A stretch of 64,000 nt of DNA from Linnemannia elongata (GCA_036320915.1 JAXBDG010000016.1:1178001-1242000); one strand, 5' to 3'; numbered from the stretch's first letter, positions 47,138 through 60,238 are shown. Notes: generated by a model not told the origin, from the letters alone. Numbers and translations are program-made.

Positions 47138-50100
47138 CTACTGAAGCTTCCAGTTAATAAACCAGCCCGCAAAAAGATCCATCTTCAATCCAGTGAGTGT
47201 CAAAGATCCAACAGCCTCATTGACCTCCCATCCCATTCCAGACACAGGATCAACTCCCTTGGTCCGGTTAGCAGGAGCAACACCACCTGCACCACCAAAC
47301 GAGACGGGGACACCGTTGATGTTCAGTTCCTCAAGAGCGTTGACCCGAGCGACGACGGTGGCGCGTTGAGCTGGGGGCTTTGCTGCGGCTGCCTCAGCCT
47401 CATTATCATCCCGACGCTGGTGCTTCCTCTGACCTTGACGGTGCAACTGGTGATGGGTCTGCTTGTTCACGGTATCGGTAACATCAAAGACAACCTGTCC
47501 CGCAACAGCATCGGCATCCTGCTCCCCTCCAGCCCGCGCAAAGTTCAACCCCATAATCACAACCTTCTCAATCACATCCGAATGCCCGACCGAAGCCTTA
47601 AACGATTGAACCTGTGCCGCCGTCAATGCACTACCACCTTGCTCAGAGCTCATGAACTGCGCATTACTGACCAACTTCTGTCCACCCTGCAACTCCCACG
47701 AGACGTTCGCCTGGGCGTTATTGTTGACGGAAGTACCATCATCGACAACAATCTCACCCTTCGCGGATCCCAAATCATCCAACGCAACAATCAACGACAA
47801 AGGCTGCAACCTCGTCTCAGCAACTGTCAACTTGGGTGACTGGTGGATAGTGATAATATGTCCACCCTCCATTGACATGGGGATCGGCTCCGACTCCATC
47901 TTGGCTGACAAAAACTTGTAGCGATGTGCCCTCTCGTCATCACCACCATCTGCCCTAGCCTTGAACTTGGGAGAAGCCACTGCCTGACCATCGCGATCAG
48001 CCTCAATGATAATCTGATGCGTCCACAGATCAAACCACCGTCCCTTGCCTGGGAAGTATGCCTTCACCTGGATCTGGCCCTTATACAACGCTGGCGAGAC
48101 CATAATCGCATCTCCCAAAAGGAACTGCCGATCAATCTTCAATACAAACGCAGGATCCTCTGGGAACCTGAAGAACAATGGCTGCCAAACAGGCTTTCCA
48201 GTCTTGTGCGCCTTATCGTGAAGGGTATAGAAATAAGGAATCAACGAGTAGCGGATCTCAAGCGCCTGACGGGCAGAGGGGAGGACTGTGTTAGGCCAGA
48301 CATAGGGTTCCTGTGAGGCGGCACCGATAGTGTTGTGGTTCCTGGAGAAGGGGTAGAGGGATCCGAGTTGGTGCCAGCGGAGGCAGAGTTCCTCGGTTGT
48401 GTTGCCGATGAAGCCACAGATATCTGAGCCGGTGAAGGGGACGCCAAAGAGACCAAAAGACAGGATTCCGGGGACCGAGAAGTACAAATGGCTCCACTCT
48501 GACCAGTTATCTCCTATTGTTGTTTGGAGATGGGATAAGGAAATGCGGTTAGTAATTGCACTGATAAATAATTCCCTTCATCATATCCTTCGTGTGTGAA
48601 ACAATAGTAAACTTGCCTGTCCACTTGGCAGCATACGATCCTAATTAATGAGGATGTGAAAAGAAAGAAAGCGTCTTGGTAAGTCAATCACAACTTAAGA
48701 GCAACAAAAAAAAGCAAGTAGAGAGAGAGGATGCGTACCGGTTCCGGAGAAAGAGGAGCGAGTGAGGATGAAAGGACGTTGGTTGGGGTTGAGTTGGAGG
48801 AGAGAGTGGTGGGTGGCCATGGCCTCCATGTGTCCGTACAGATTATGGGTATCGGTGAGTCGGAGACCGTTCTTATGAACCGCATTCTCAGCCAAGGTCT
48901 TCTCGTCCAGAGGTGCCTGTTTGCCAGCATTGTTGATCGCATACTTCAGATTGATAGGTGCAGCCGCATCCTGACGCTTGGCGAGGTACTCGATTTCGGA
49001 AGCAATGCGAATATCTTTGTCCCTATCCTCGGGCGAGTTGGTCAAGTAAGCGTTGGCCGAGACCTCCATGTCGAGGGCGGGGTTGAATCCGGGGCTGTCT
49101 TTGGTACAGGGTCCACTGCAAAAGTTGCTTGGCTCGTTCATGTCGATCCAGGGATACACATTGTCACCAAGATCCGCCCTTGTCTTGCCCAACTGACGCT
49201 GCCAGAACGCCCACGTCTCGTTGGTGTTCATGAAGTCGGGAAAGTAAGTCTGACCAGGCCAGACACGACCCTCGATGGGCTTGCCTGTCAATGTCTTGAT
49301 AAAGATGTCCTCCTTCATGCCAGTATCGTAGGGTTCGTATCCAGGGACGATGGGGATACCGGGGTCAATGATGAGAACCATGCTCTGGTTATGGGCAGCC
49401 AAGTCGCTTGCGAGCGCGCGGATCCTAGCCTGGGGGAAGCGGGTCTCATCGTACGAAAAATCCTTGAACTTGTCCATATAGTCGATATCGATCCAGACTC
49501 CGTCCAAGGGCAAGTTCTCCTGACGGTACCTCCTCACAACCTCCTCGACCTCTCCAATGTTGTGGTATCCATAGCGGCACTGGTGAAAACCCAAAGACCA
49601 GGCTGGGGGCATGTGGGGTCGTCCAACCAGCTCAGTGTATTGTTGGACCACATCCGTTGGCTTGGGTCCCAAAAAGATGGTAAAGTCGAGGATGCCTCCA
49701 ATAACTTTGTAAGTGATCTTCTTAGGCGTGATGATGACGTCCATTCCGTTACTGTTGCGCAAGAAGACACCATGGGCGAGACCCTTGCGCATCTCGAGAT
49801 GGAAGGGGTGGCTGCCGTAGAGGTTCTCATCAACAGGGGTAGCAGCATCGCGAGCCCACATGGTCTGGCGAGTGCCTCGGGGGTCTCTCCTAAAGGCAGT
49901 GACGACCTCTCCCAAACCAAAGATGTTGGCATCGTCTGGCAGCACCGAGGAGATCTCGAGGTACTCGTCCTCGTAGACCAGCGAGTCCATGCCTGCGACC
50001 GAAGAATCAAAGATGATCTCGCCTGTCGACACCCGAGTGACGGAGAAGGTGAATGGGCTCTTGGTGTACTTTACAGTATAATCCCTCTTTGCGGCGTTGC

Positions 50101-51089
50101 GACGAGCAGACGACTCTGGGTTGGGCAAAGCAAAGGCAGGGATCTCGTAGCGGTTCTTGTCACTGTCGATAATCTTGACGCGGACGCGAGACTCTGTCTC
50201 ATAGTCGATGTGCACCGCGAGGTTAGGGATGTCTTGACCGAACCGGGAGCAGCCCTGGGAGCCACCAAGTAGACTGAGATGGATAAGAGTGCCTGTTTCG
50301 GATTCCTCAGCAGACTTGACCTCGTAGCCCTTGCATGTGTGTTGCTTGAGGAAGCAGAAGGGGGCATTCAGGTTGTTTGGCGTTGGATCCCAGCAGCAGT
50401 TTCTATCAGAGCTGTTAGGACATGGCGAACGACGATTAGTACCCTGCGTTATGTCAAGTATATACGTCCCTTCCACACACACACATACAGCGGGAACGGT
50501 ATGTATGCAAAAGGTACGATTCATGCACACTGCAGAAAAAAGAAAAAAAAGAAAAGAGTTGCGATGCATGGAAGGGATGGCGTAGAGGTGTATGTTACTT
50601 ACCACTCCTTCGAATCAATGCCGACGTATCCGCAGTCACGCCGAGTTACAACGTCCGCCGCACACAGGTACTCTTCATTCTACATAAGAACAAAGAAACA
50701 AGAGCAATTAGATATGCGAGACATGGTGAACATTATACTCAGGCATGTACTGTACATAGTAGCAAAAAAAGAAAAGAGAGAAAGGGTACCTTCTTCTGGA
50801 AACACCATGGAACAGGGACGAGAGTAGGCGACCAACAACACTGGCGCTGCTGACATCCATCCTTGGTGATCCCCAAGAACCCACATTCTTGACGACCCCA
50901 GAGGGTGGCACAGACGTCGTCTTCTGCTAAAGGAGCGATGACCGGTGAGGGAGCGGGTGAGGAGGGTTGTGCTGGTGGTGCTTGGTGGGATTGCGGTTTT
51001 CCTCCTTGGGCAACGAGGGTTGTTGTTGAAAGGAGGAGGAGGAAGGTGAGAGCCACGGTGGGTGACTTGACCCAAGTTGTTGGGCTCAT
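47138..51089 (-). CDS. Secreted GH31 alpha-glucosidase with two trefoil domains
   Basis: Five exons (51089-50790, 50679-50603, 50411-48739, 48640-48617, 48513-47138) encode 1149 residues. A signal peptide (VALTFLLLLSTTTLVAQG) is followed by two P-type trefoil domains: CATLWGRQECGFLGITKDGC...CCW...WCF, then LCAADVVTRRDCGYVGIDSK...CCWDP...FCFLK across exons 2-3. The GH31 barrel shows DGVWIDIDYMD, the nucleophile motif WIDMNEPSNF, the acid/base region WTGDNWSEW and the second signature GSDICGF. It hydrolyses terminal alpha-1,4 (and probably 1,6) glucosyl bonds of maltose and starch oligomers outside the cell or at the wall. Length fits fungal and animal trefoil-GH31 enzymes. Exon 4 is a 24-base microexon whose downstream intron uses a GC donor (GCAAGT). 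A CATAAAAAGG box on the minus strand near 51290 may be the TATA element. Confidence 0.95.
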
Positions 51090-51099
51090 TGTTTGTTTC

Positions 51100-53288
51100 G
51101 TTACTTTCTTTTCTTTTTGAATGGGAGGATGGAGTGCGGATGACTGTTTGGTAATGGACTTGTTTCTTGTTAACAAGCGAGAAGGACAAAGAGGGAGCAA
51201 TGAGGTTCAATGACAAAGAAGAAGAGAAGTAGTAGAGGAGTAACGAATGACAGACTGAACGGTGAGCGAGAGAAGAGGGAAGGGTCTCCCCTTTTTATGT
51301 GTGTGAGCGAAGGAGAAAGGGACAGGTGAGGAAGCAGTCCTATCATTGGTGTCAAAGAGACGACCCCGTGCGAACATTGAAAGGGGTAAAATTGAAAATC
51401 TGTGGTGTTCAGGGCCTATGCAAATTGAATATTAGGCGCTTGCTTTTTCTGCTTACAACAGCTACCAAGTGGAAAGGAAATGGCACGCATTGACACTCTA
51501 AACTCTAGCAAAAGCCACTAGCAGACGCGCATGCTTATGTCGGCCTTGGTAGACAACAACAACAACAGCTACCAACTGTTGAGAGCACTTTCTGCACTAC
51601 GACCGAGTAGAAAAAAGAATAAAATGCCCTTAGCAAAAAGAGCTTCTGGGAACAAACAACAGGCGCCGCTTGCCCCTCCTTTACTACACTCGGAATACTT
51701 TCCCCTCTACAACAATACAAAAACAATGGTATCTTGTCCAACGTTGCCTTCCATTTGACTATCCTTTATTCACTTCTTCATGGTTCTTCATGGCATTTGC
51801 TAAAAAGGCACTTGCATTGTGCAAGAAATAAATGAGCCCGGCTGCTGTACCAAACTTAAAGAACGACTCAGGGGGGTAGCCGATAACGGTTTTTGCACTC
51901 CACAGTAGACAGGTACCTACTCGTACCACAGTGCGAGTACAACAACAAGGCGTGCTAGTCGTGTGTGTGAGCATCCAAATCCTTTTACTTCCCTTTGGTT
52001 TTGCTATCAGCCTACCATAGCTATCATTGCATTTCGATCGAATGCAATTTTGTGCAAAATAAATTAATTTTTTCCCCCTTTTTTTCTCATGCATTGGATG
52101 AAGGAAAGATAACGAAAAGGGATCATCGACAGGAATTACATGAACAATGGCTTACCAAAGACTGTAGTCGTCCCTTCTCTCTTTCACTCCTCTTACCCTC
52201 GCTGCGAACAATGCTATCTTGTTCGTTGGATTACCCCATTGTTATCTCTCATCAATGCAACTACATAACCTCCTAAATGACATTTTCCTTTCTCTCTCCT
52301 TCCCCTCCCCTCTCCTTTTTCCCAAGAAGAAATTATTTTTTTCAGTGGGTTACTGCTTTTTTTTGTTTGTGAGCCCAACATGGACCTTCACTCACCCAAC
52401 GAGGTACATACCACTCTTTACCTCACAGGGTTTGGGTTCCATTTGCCCTTTTGTAAACGTTCATTGGAGTACCATTGCTATGTCTTATCGACTCCGATCG
52501 AAACGCTTGCAATGTATGTACTCCCCAATCGAATAAAAAAAAAAAAGAATAATGCTCATAGTAGTAACCGACTCATTCTTTTAGTGGAAAAGGTACATGG
52601 ATGTGCCAAATATTGACAACCATCTTAGCCATTGTCTCGGAGTTGATATCCCCCCCGCTCCGCAGACAACAAAAATAACGGCCCACGGAGCAGAGAATTG
52701 ATACGCTAGTGCACAGTAGCCCCCCCCCCCCCCCCCCCCCGCAGTGTCGACATACAACCGTACTTTCCCCACCATACGAACTCGCCTCTCGAAGCGCGTG
52801 AAAATGCTCTTCATTTTGTTCACACGAAACAGGGATACCGACCGAAGCATTCCCCCCTTGGTGATCGGTAGCCTCAAGTTTCTAGAGACCTAAAATTGTC
52901 CTTACATTACTACCATTTAACAAAAATGAACAGAGATAAGAAAAAATAGCTACAAAAACACTCTCGGCTACCTTGGCGTATTTTTTTTGGTCGTTTTTTA
53001 CTACTACGAAAGTACTTTCTACTTCTTTCACCCCCAATGCACCACCAAGAAACATCGTTATCTCCATTCTTTCACTCCTACTTCATTTTTCTTCTTTTCC
53101 AAAAAAAACAGCAACCGATATCGGCTCCCAACAAAGAAGCTATGTTGGTATTAGGGTAATATGGTTGCTAAAAAAGGATTCGTATACCACATCTAGGTAC
53201 AGGTAGGGGACATGATTCTTCCATGGAACCGACTCCTTCTCAAAGAGAGCAATAGAGAAGGGTGGACGATGGAGAGAAAAGGCGAGGA
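51100..53288. other. Intergenic, no supported gene
   Basis: About 2.2 kb with no convincing coding sequence on either strand. A homopolymer run of about 20 C lies at 52723-52742. Short frames only follow base-composition bias. Confidence 0.5.
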
Positions 53289-53806
53289 TCATCCAACGAC
53301 ATCGATGATATGGTCAGGCCGGGCCTCGAACCTGATCGGCTGCAGCCTAGTTCAGACCAATCGAAATAAAGGCGAAAAGATAAGAAGGCCAAAAAAAAAG
53401 AGTGGTCAGTACATAAACAACGCGCTCACAGTTTCGTACTACTCTCTCTTCCTACCACTTCCCCTTCCTAGATACCTTCCCCTCCTTCTACCTCAACCCC
53501 TCAAGCTATTCACCCACAGTAACAGTAAATATTCAAGAACAGAAAGAAAAAGATCAAGACTCACTCTTTGCGATCCAAGCCAAGACAAACCGCCAAATCA
53601 TTCTCCTCGATCTGCAACAGCTTCGCCTTGGGAACAAACGACAGGATATCATCCAACAGAACAACCTTGCGTCCAGCAATGGCGTTATCGGAGAAAATGG
53701 GGACACGGAACTCTTTCCAGGAGACCTTGCGAAGCCCCGGATGGAGTTCGCCCTTCTTGAGACGGATTGTTTGGTATTCGGGTTTCTGGTCGTCAGTGTG
53801 GCCCAT
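53289..53806 (-). CDS. Small conserved-looking protein of unknown function
   Basis: Two exons (53806-53565 and 53346-53289) join in frame at CGC-AAA-GA|G into 99 residues with a 218-base intron (GTGAGT donor, AACTAG acceptor). It starts MGHTDDQKPEYQ and contains WKEFRVPIFSD, AGRKVVLLDDILSFVPKAKL and LAVCLGLDRKE, ending LQPIRFEARPDHIIDVVG. There is no signal peptide or membrane segment; a mixed alpha/beta soluble protein is likely. I do not recognise the family. The gene calls for itself through good coding texture, a consistent splice junction and a C/T-rich leader upstream (53810-53950 on the minus strand). Confidence 0.65.
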
Positions 53807-55105
53807 CTTTGGTCTTGAGTTTGGTGGGTGAGAGAGAATGTGAGGTTTTGTGAGTGGGATAATATGGATGTGTGGAGGTGTGTTTTTGAGGGTTGAGTAT
53901 AAGGAGATCAGAGAACAGAGAAAAAGAAACAAAGGAGAAAACAATAGGAGCAGAGACAGCAAAGAAAAAAAAACCACCTTGCAAAAAAAAAAAAAAAAAA
54001 ATGAAATCGTCATCGATATATACAAGATTCACATCACATATGGCGAAGACAGTAGGCTCTCCATCCTTCCCCCCCTCCCCCTTTGGGCCCAGGCTGTTCT
54101 AGTCTCTTACTGTGCCATACGGTGGACAAAGAATGGACTCTTTCTTCGCCACTTGATCCCAGTCTTACTATGACCTGCGCTGACTGCCTTTTGTTAGAAC
54201 GCCGCTTGATTTTATCGAAATTTTATTTTTATTTCCGTTGGGGATCCGTTTTTTTTTGCTAGGAAAGGGGGATCCCTAGACTACTTCGCCGTATGACAAC
54301 ACATTGCTACTTTTTTGATTAGTCCCAGCCGCCTGGCAAAGTAGTTCTCCCTTCCATACGTCTCCGACTCTTGACAAAGTGAAGTACACCAAGCCCTTCT
54401 TCGCCCACCCCCCTTTCTTTATTTTTGCCTACAAGTACCACACAGATACAAAAACAAGGAGGCCCCCTCAGTCTTGTCCATCACCCCTCTTTTTATTCTA
54501 TTGTCACAATAATAGTACATCAAAAGTATTACGAAAACGAGCCATGGGGATAGTCAACAAAATCAAAAAAGAGGGGATGAAAAATGTTAGTGTGGCCAAG
54601 TGGGCTAGATCTAGCCGCAGTGGTTTGGCAAAGCATTATCTTTTCCGCGCCGTGTGCTGAAAAAAAAAGAAAAATAAAAACAAAAACAATGCTTTGTGTT
54701 ACTCTCCAATAGTGGCCAATCAAATCAAACTATCGGCGAAGGCGTAATGCTACACACTGTATTCCCCCTCTTTTTTTTTATGTAGGAGGGAAGTGGTAAA
54801 GTGTATTTCACGCATGCATAAGGGGAGGGAGGGAGGCATGAAGAATGACGAGGGAGGGTAGAGGACCACTTTACTGTTATAGGATGGTAGAGAGACGAGA
54901 CAAGTAATAGAGTTAGGAATAAAAAAAGGTGGGGTGGTGTGGACAGGAAGGCAAGAAAAACAAAGAAAAGCAAGAGAGAAAAAGAAAGTAAGGGAATGGA
55001 GGAGATATCTTTTGATGCCTCTCCTTCGCGACAAATAAAAAAGGTGAATGAGGAGAGACAGAGTGACAAAGAGAGAGAGAGAGAGAAAAATAAGGGACGT
55101 AAAAA
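53807..55105. other. Intergenic
   Basis: An A-run lies at 53983-54001. Purine-rich sequence (GA/AG microsatellite) occurs at 54970-55090. No supported gene. Confidence 0.5.
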
Positions 55106-56479
55106 CTACTGTGTGGGAAGGTAGTATTTCCGAGTGCCCAACCAGACCCTCTTAAGCTTCTTGAACTGCATAAGCTGATAACAGACGCGCTCGCCAATTG
55201 ACGACCCACCCTTGTAAGGTCCATCTACAACTCCAGCGCTGGCCCGCTTCCTTGCCGATAAAGTTCCAAGACAGTCATCCACCAACACTGCCGTTCCTAG
55301 GCCACAAAAACGCACTCGAAGATCCTCCAGGTCCATGCATGCTACTCTCTCATCCTCCAAGAGACCAACATCCATCTGGTGGCCCTCAACTGAGAGGATT
55401 TTGAGATGATCACAAGACTTCATGATCAGGCGAATCATCTTTTGGGAATTGGCGACTTCGTCGGGGGTGGATGGCTCGATATTTCCGGCTGATGGGGTTA
55501 GAATGAGTGATGTGAGTGTCGCTTGGTGCTCAAGAAGACCCAAAAGGACATTCTGGCTTAAGGCGGCATAGCCAAAAACGACCATCTCCAGCCCGTGGAA
55601 GCCATTGTCGAGGTAGCTGGCGACACGGTCTTGTTCAGTCGTGGGAAACTTTACAAGCATCAAATGGGGGCAACTTTCCAGCAGCTCGGCCTTCAGATTA
55701 CTCAACTCTTCCAGGGATTCAACAGGCGAGTTGTGCATTTGCCAGATCTGGAGGTGTGGGAAATGAACCAAAAGAGATTTTGCGCCAGGAAGCAAGCCTT
55801 CGCCGTTCGACCAAACTTGATGGCGCGCTGCGACTAGAAACGTGAGTTGCTTATGGCGAAATCGTTCCAGCAGCGGGTTGTAAGCTAGGAAAATGACATT
55901 TATAAGTGTAAGAGACTTCAGACTTGGGCAGAACTCGAGAACGGACGAGAAAGCCCGGTGTGTCATGCAAACCTCCCTAAGGTCTAGAGTCGTCAGGACA
56001 CAACTAGGAGCGACCGCATCCACCGACAGGTAGACCCCGGATTCCAACTGTCCGTCCAAGGTTGTCGCATGTACCAACTTGCCAGAGACGAGAAGGGTTC
56101 TCAACGACTTTCGGTAGTAGCGAACGAGATCGTGGAAAAGGACTAGAGAGAGTTTGTTCATGGTGGCAAGGAAATGGAGCTGCTGGACGCATGCAATGTT
56201 AGGATTCTGGAGGAACAGGATATGCTCCTCCTTGGCCACCTTGGTGAGGTTACGGATGAGGTGACCGTACTTGGAAACAACCTCTGGCGGTACTTTGGCG
56301 AACGACTCGTCTTTGTCGAAATCGAGAGTGTGCCAGATGGGTCCCGCAAAGTCCATGAGCCATTGACTGGAGACCTGCATACATGAGAGACAATCTTTTT
56401 TACTGAGGAAGCCCGCGATGCGGGCTCTTATCTCTGACAGCTCGAGGGGATGGGTATTAGCAACCTTTAAATCAGGCAT
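55106..56479 (-). CDS. F-box-like / LRR-type protein
   Basis: A single exon of 457 residues from MPDLKVANTHP. The N-terminus (PLELSEIRARIAGFLSKKDC then LSCMQVSSQWLMDFAGPIWH) has the spacing of an F-box helix bundle, as in the many F-box proteins of Mortierella-like fungi. The remainder is leucine-rich with irregular LRR-like units (CVLTTLDLREVC, CPSLKSLTLINV, HQATLTSLILTP, CDHLKILSVEG, LEDLRVRFCGLG) and ends LKRVWLGTRKYYLPTQ. F-box proteins supply the substrate-binding subunit of SCF ubiquitin ligases; the target is unknown. An upstream in-frame Met at 56755 would add 92 low-complexity residues, so 56479 is preferred. Confidence 0.8.
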   Translation of the reverse strand: MPDLKVANTHPLELSEIRARIAGFLSKKDCLSCMQVSSQWLMDFAGPIWHTLDFDKDESFAKVPPEVVSKYGHLIRNLTKVAKEEHILFLQNPNIACVQQLHFLATMNKLSLVLFHDLVRYYRKSLRTLLVSGKLVHATTLDGQLESGVYLSVDAVAPSCVLTTLDLREVCMTHRAFSSVLEFCPSLKSLTLINVIFLAYNPLLERFRHKQLTFLVAARHQVWSNGEGLLPGAKSLLVHFPHLQIWQMHNSPVESLEELSNLKAELLESCPHLMLVKFPTTEQDRVASYLDNGFHGLEMVVFGYAALSQNVLLGLLEHQATLTSLILTPSAGNIEPSTPDEVANSQKMIRLIMKSCDHLKILSVEGHQMDVGLLEDERVACMDLEDLRVRFCGLGTAVLVDDCLGTLSARKRASAGVVDGPYKGGSSIGERVCYQLMQFKKLKRVWLGTRKYYLPTQ

Positions 56480-57469
56480 GTTGAGGTGTGTTTGTATGAT
56501 GACAGAGTGTGTATGAGACAGAGGGAAGGGGAGAGAAGTGGAGGAAGAGAAAGGAGAGAAAAAGGCTTGTGAAAGAAAAGGAGACGATGTAAAGAGAGAG
56601 CGATAAACAGCTGTTACTGACGAGGACATGAACATTCGGAGGTGACGCAAAGAAGATGATTGATGGTCGAGATGAGTGGCTATGGACAGATACAAGGTTT
56701 TAGTTGTTGTATAGGGGCGATGAAACTTGCCTTCCAGGCCCTTGCTGAAATTCAATACATGTGCTTTATGTCGTGATTATCACGCAGTCAATACTCTGTA
56801 ACTGCCTTCATTACCGTTGCACTCATGGCGCCTTCTGCTGCGAGAGGGAAGAGAAGAAGATGTAGAAAACCACTCTGTCTTCTCTTTCCCTCCCCTTTTA
56901 GCCTAAGCATAGTTTATAAAGGGAAATATTGTTGACGTTGTCGTTACTGGTCCTCCATCCCCTCTCGTTTTCTCCCACATGTTCAGACCAGATATGTATT
57001 GAATACCCAGCTTGGTAGGGATCATTTCGCTACCCTACTAACTCCAAAAAGCCCGCTCCTCTTCAACTATTGTCCAAAATAGCACGTTCTAGTACTGCCA
57101 AAGTGTGGTCAGAGCAGTCACAGGCAAGCAAACGTCGAATGAAATGGTGTACATGAACATCAACTGATTTCCAGAAACGACGCCCTTGGTCGCACAAGGC
57201 CGATGGAAGGCACGGACGAATATTTCCAAGGTGCAATCTGTATGGATGAATGGATGGAGGGTTGATGGTCGAAGGTGGTGCTCTCACAACCCTCCCTTAT
57301 CCTGATAACGGGTACTTGACCGCTTTTCTTTTTCTTCCTCTATTTTTGATTTTTTTTACCTTTCCTCATCACTGCTCCCTTCACCGCCACCCATCATCTT
57401 TTCCTCATCTCGCTGTCCGACGTTTTCTCCATCATCTCTCATTCATTCAAACACCACAACTCCAACATC
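56480..57469. other. Intergenic
   Basis: No supported gene. The last 150 bases before 57470 are C/T-rich, like a normal gene leader, which shows the FAD-monooxygenase pseudogene was once a proper gene here. Confidence 0.5.
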
Positions 57470-59007
57470 ATGGAGAAAAGTGAATCATTAACTACAAATA
57501 ACGAGAACCGACCCAAGGTTCTTATCGTCGGAGGTGGTCTGGCAGGTTTCGCCCTGGGCATGATTCTCTAAAAGTCAGATACTCCCTAAGAGATTGTCGA
57601 ACGCGCTCCTGAAATCAAGGCTCTCGGTAGAGGAGGATTACATGGCCCTATCGCTAATATTCGCTTGTAACTAAATTGACTCTCCCTACTAAATTTTTAT
57701 TTTCCTTTGTTACAGGCACTGCTATCTCATTGACGGGAACGGACGCTCCTATGTGGATATCTGGAATGAGTTTCACTCGCTCAGTCGCGAACTGTCTGTC
57801 GTGCAGGTCCTCACTGCGCCAGACTTAGAGACTGCCTTCTTGATCTCCGCAACTGAGAACGCGGCCAAGAGGTGACAATCATATGATTTCACGATGCTGT
57901 TGTCGCAGTAGCTATTGCTTTTGCTCACGTCCTCATCTTTGTCGTGCCATTGCATTATTTGAAAAGCATTTTTCTTACTATGCTTAAGCGGCAAGACACA
58001 TTCCGCACCTCATCTTGTACGAACTCTTCATACGACTGACGCTCAAGGAGCATCTTCATTTAAGCAAAAGGCAGTCACAATCAGGCAGGGAATCAATGGC
58101 GTGGTTGTCCGATATGCTGACGGGTCCGAGTTCAGAGCTATATTCTGGTCGGAGCTGACGGAGTATACAGTTCTGTGCGTCAGAACCTGTACGCGCAGCT
58201 GAAGGAAGAGACCAAGTTGCCAGAATCGGATGGTCTATCTTTACCCTTCTCAAATGTCTGCTTGGTGGGCCAGACCCGCCCCCTCGTTATGTCACAGTGC
58301 CCAGATCTTGGAGAGAATGAGAGTCTGTTCATGAACATCCTTGCCAAGGACAAGTCTTATGCCTGGGGGACGTTCACGGCGGAGCAGAACACTATTTACT
58401 ACATCTGGATCAATTTCTATTGGAGCAGACATGCAAGGAAGGTGATCCTTTCAAGAACTCAGAGTGAGGACCTCAGGCAGCCCAGGCCATGTGTAACAAG
58501 ATCCGCGGTTTCCCTATTGTCAGTGATGGGGACAAACAGCCTACTCTTGGAGACTTGTTTGACTGGACGCCAACGAACTTATTTCCAAGGTCATGTTGGA
58601 GGTGAAGGTCTTCCATAATTGGTCTCACGGACGTGCAGTTCTACAGGGCGATGGTATGTATTGAGAGTATAGTCCCTTCTTTTTTGCTTCAGGGTGTCTA
58701 GAGGAACATATGCACCTCATTTTTTCTCTTTGCTGTTCCCTTCCTTGGCTTTCGCTTGCCATAAGGTACAGAGCATGGATCAGAGTACAATCACATTCAT
58801 TCGCATTCAGCAACTGAGGTGGCATCTAACACTGCTTTTTCGCGTTTTTCAACGCATAGTTCAACCCATCGGCAGAAGAAGGAGGCAATAATTCTATCCG
58901 CGGCGCCAAATATTCATGCCCTTCCAGGCAAGCCAACCGTTGAAGAAATTGAGGTTTCCTTCACGGTCTACAAGCAGCCCAAAGCAGAAGCGAATCTCCT
59001 GGGTTGA
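57470..59007 (+). pseudogene. FAD-dependent monooxygenase pseudogene
   Basis: The frame starts MEKSESLTTNN and reaches the dinucleotide-binding motif KVLIVGGGLAGFALGMIL, then hits TAA at 57569-57571 and again at 57587-57589, with coding-like sequence (EIVERAPEIKALGRGG) continuing in frame. Later pieces are recognisable in other frames: GADGVYSSVRQNLYAQLKEE (split by a frameshift near 58140-58190), LPFSNVCLVGQTRPL, then GDKQPTLGDLFDWTPT, followed by another frame change near 58570 before FHNWSHGRAVLQGDG, and a tail KPTVEEIEVSFTVYKQ near 58935. This order matches UbiH/PHBH-type flavin monooxygenases. At least two stops and two frameshifts make it a dead gene. Confidence 0.85.
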
Positions 59008-59406
59008 GGGTGTATTCGCCGCAAGTCAGCTATTCAAGAACATGGTTGATGCGGCATGCTCATTTTACTGTGAATGAGATAATCAGATTTGCCTTGTTTG
59101 ACTAAAATGTTAAATAATTATTTAAATCTCGCATCGAATACGGGAATATATGACCACAGCTGTATTTGAATGCAATTACTCCTTGATGGGATACAATTCT
59201 TCCAAGACCTGTCCCAAAAGTTCCCCGATAAGGAATCTAGGGCCACCAACATATCTGGTCACATTATCAACTAGCAATGCAGTACATGGGAGAGATTTAC
59301 ATTCGAATTTCTTGAAAACAGCTGGAGAGATGCGACAAAAGAATTGTCAGTTTTTTCTTACTCTTATAATTCTCTTCATTTTTTTTAAAAGCAGTAAACT
59401 TTAGCA

Positions 59407-60238
59407 TTATTCGTTGGTACTCACGATCCCTAGCGAGGTGACCTTCTGTGTCAACATAAAATGGGTAACGAAGGCTCTCCTTTTTTCAATAAACGTCTTG
59501 ATTCTTCCGACATTACGTTCTTTCTGTACGTCAAACATATCGTCATCATTCAGACCTATAGCCGCAGCACGTCCTTTATTTGCTTCATAAATATCCGACA
59601 ATTTTGGGGCGAGTGTCAGACATGGCCTGCACCTATTTTTTTTTTTTTTTTTTTTTTTTTTTTGGGGATTTGACATTTTGTTCTACAAAACGTACGCATC
59701 ATTACCATTTGGCCCAAAACTCAATAATAACAATTCGCTCTTTGCCTTCAAATTTCGGACCAGAAGTATGGTGAAATCTCTCAATAAGTGTCAACATGTC
59801 AACCTCCTCTCCAATGAATGGACTCTTCCAGCCCTTTCTGAAGCATAGCATGGGCCCAGCCATGAGCCTGGCGCGGATTGCCTTAGAAAAATATTCAAAC
59901 CGGAGTACAACAGTGTTAATTTTCCATGTAGGGGAAGAATAGTCAATAAGACACAAGAGGTAGGGCAGTTGCTCAACGAGTAAAGAAAACTCAGCAGCCT
60001 TCGTTCCTGTTCGATACGCAATTAGAGTGTATATCTCAAAGCTAGTTAAGTTCAAGGCTTCACAAGGATCCTCAAACCCAATCTTCTTGGATTCAGCCTT
60101 AAAGGCCTCGACAGCTTCCCAGTAAGCTTCCTCTTCCCACATGTCTTCATATTTCTCCTGAAAGGGCCCTACGACAATTTTGAAATATGCTTTCAAGAGC
60201 TGGGATTCCTTGTCTTGCATTTCTTCCTTTCTGGACAT
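59407..60238 (-). CDS. Uncharacterised protein, two exons
   Basis: Exons 60238-59706 and 59632-59407 join in frame (AAA-TG|G) into 252 residues with a 73-base intron carrying a poly-A/T run of about 22. The protein starts MSRKEEMQDKESQLL and holds IVVGPFQEKYEDMW, a stretch LLVEQLPYLLCLIDYSSPTW and IERFHHTSGPKFEGKER, then continues after the intron with PKLSDIYEANKGRAAAIGLN and ends TSLGIVSTNE. No signal peptide or recognised domain. If the intron is not spliced, the frame ends at 59702 (178 residues). I do not recognise the family. Confidence 0.5.

Noticed and set aside
48731..50272. 513-codon open frame on the plus strand
   Set aside because: Antisense of the GH31 exon; no start context, domain or splice signals.
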